This document shows, one piece after another, positions 63,407 to 64,000 of a DNA stretch of 64,000 bases. Within the stretch, counting starts at the first letter, position 1, and each line of letters begins with the position of its first letter. The notes beneath the pieces were generated by a model that saw only the letters and a list, made by a program, of their open reading frames with translations, had not been told where the DNA came from and made no database searches. Both the position numbers and the translations under genes were made by a program. Location: NCBI RefSeq assembly GCF_007097245.1, contig NZ_VJZT01000009.1, forward strand, positions 62,001-126,000. The letters are read 5' to 3'. The stretch is from Flavobacterium restrictum. Its GTDB lineage: Bacteria > Bacteroidota > Bacteroidia > Flavobacteriales > Flavobacteriaceae.

Positions 63407-63847
63407 TTATATTTTATAGTATTTGAAAGGTACAAATAGCATCCCAAAACATTCACCATCTTCCTTACCAAGGTGTTTATGGTGTACTTTATGGGCTTTG
63501 CGGAGTCCTATTAGATATTTGTTATTGGTGTTTTTGAACCATTTGAATCGCTGGTGAATGAGGACGTCATGAATCATAAAATAGCAAAATCCATAAGCGG
63601 TTATGCCAAGACCAATGAAGAATTTGTAGTTCAAACCACCGTCTACACCGAAGTAAAAAAGCACGATGCTTGGTACTGCAAAAATCACAAAAAAGATGTC
63701 GTTGCGCTCAAAAATATTGGCGTATTTGGGCTGGTGGTGGTCGGCGTGAAAGTACCACATGAGCCCGTGCATAATGTATTTATGGGTGAGCCAAGTGACA
63801 CATTCCATGAAAAGAAATACGGCTAGAAAAATCAAAAAGAAAATCAT
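63407..63847 (-). CDS. crtZ: Beta-carotene hydroxylase (CrtZ type)
   Basis: A 146-residue membrane di-iron enzyme. Histidine boxes: HKYIMH (about 17-22), HADHH (about 34-38), HDVLIH (about 93) and HKVHHKH (about 114-120). Four hydrophobic helices. It adds 3-hydroxyl groups to beta-carotene, giving zeaxanthin, the typical flavobacterial yellow pigment. Confidence 0.92.
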   Translation of the reverse strand: MIFFLIFLAVFLFMECVTWLTHKYIMHGLMWYFHADHHQPKYANIFERNDIFFVIFAVPSIVLFYFGVDGGLNYKFFIGLGITAYGFCYFMIHDVLIHQRFKWFKNTNNKYLIGLRKAHKVHHKHLGKEDGECFGMLFVPFKYYKI

Positions 63848-63873
63848 TTTCAGTGGGTTTTAAATGTTGAAAT

Positions 63874-64000
63874 CTATACTAATTTTAGTTTGTAAGACAC
63901 GAAGGATTGCGCTAGTAAGCCCGCTTTGGTGTAATTAGAAACTCGGATGCGGGTGTTACCTATTTCGTGGCAAGGGGTGTTTTCGAGTTTTTTGAGTAGC
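63874..64000 (-). CDS. crtB: Partial gene, C-terminus of a phytoene/squalene synthase-like protein
   Basis: The last 41 residues and stop are inside the window; the gene continues beyond the right edge. The sequence LLKKLENTPCHEIGNTRIRV then SNYTKAGLLAQSFVSYKLK resembles the end of bacterial phytoene synthases, which finish RIRxxxxxKxxLL...SYxxxKL. The neighbouring crtZ supports this. Short overlap limits confidence. Confidence 0.55.
   Translation of the reverse strand, partial: LLKKLENTPCHEIGNTRIRVSNYTKAGLLAQSFVSYKLKLV

Overview
The window looks like a chromosome segment of a Flavobacterium or close relative (Bacteroidota). DNA is AT-rich. There is a type IX secretion C-terminal signal, TonB-dependent receptors of Bacteroidota type, DUF4252 lipoproteins, ECF sigma/anti-sigma pairs, TAnnTTTG-type promoter boxes and carotenoid genes typical of yellow flavobacteria. 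No rRNA or tRNA gene, prophage or intact insertion sequence was seen.

Layout. 1-9.2 kb: 3' end of a large secreted repeat protein, a TonB-dependent receptor, fabH, an ABC ATPase and two lipoproteins. 9.3-14.7 kb: htpG, two tiny membrane proteins, a DUF2721 protein and a bicarbonate-transporter (SbtA-like)/LysR module flanked by copies of the DUF2721 gene 3' end. 14.9-22.9 kb: accessory cluster with a TPR histidine kinase/response regulator pair, two predicted cell-wall hydrolases (TIGR02594 type and GH25), a patatin-like protein that has lost its catalytic Asp region, and unknown proteins. 22.9-26.6 kb: DUF4252/ECF sigma operon and an S41 protease. 26.7-32.2 kb: vitamin B12 uptake, with a cobalamin riboswitch ahead of the receptor and a divergent btuF-btuC-btuD operon. 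32.3-33.4 kb: two RNA-modification enzymes.

33.4-44.1 kb is the most interesting part. It is a rearranged type II-C CRISPR-Cas locus: cas1-cas2, a REP-associated transposase, an array of about 65 identical 36-bp repeats read right to left, a ParDE-like toxin-antitoxin pair, cas9, and a divergent tracrRNA (about 43999-44086) whose anti-repeat fits the array. A second tracrRNA-like sequence lies upstream of cas1 on the minus strand (about 33392-33485). It shares the tracrRNA core TCACAATAAGG and ends in a terminator, but its anti-repeat fits a different repeat family (beginning ATTGTGAATTGCTTC). This suggests that the locus is a chimera of two II-C systems, with the cas9 and array of one lost. 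The array leader also carries a long hairpin that contains an inverted copy of the repeat end.

44.1-50 kb: ECF sigma factor with a membrane-anchored partner, a lipoprotein gene broken by an in-frame stop, a PrcB-like lipoprotein, rmuC and a thioesterase. 50-64 kb: a light-response and carotenoid neighbourhood with three photolyase/cryptochrome paralogues, DUF2256 and TIGR03643 proteins, folE, SDR proteins, an SRPBCC protein, crtZ and the end of a phytoene-synthase-like gene. Several families of dispersed intergenic repeats occur here, including a three-copy element with conserved ends and a hairpin of unrelated sequence at its centre.
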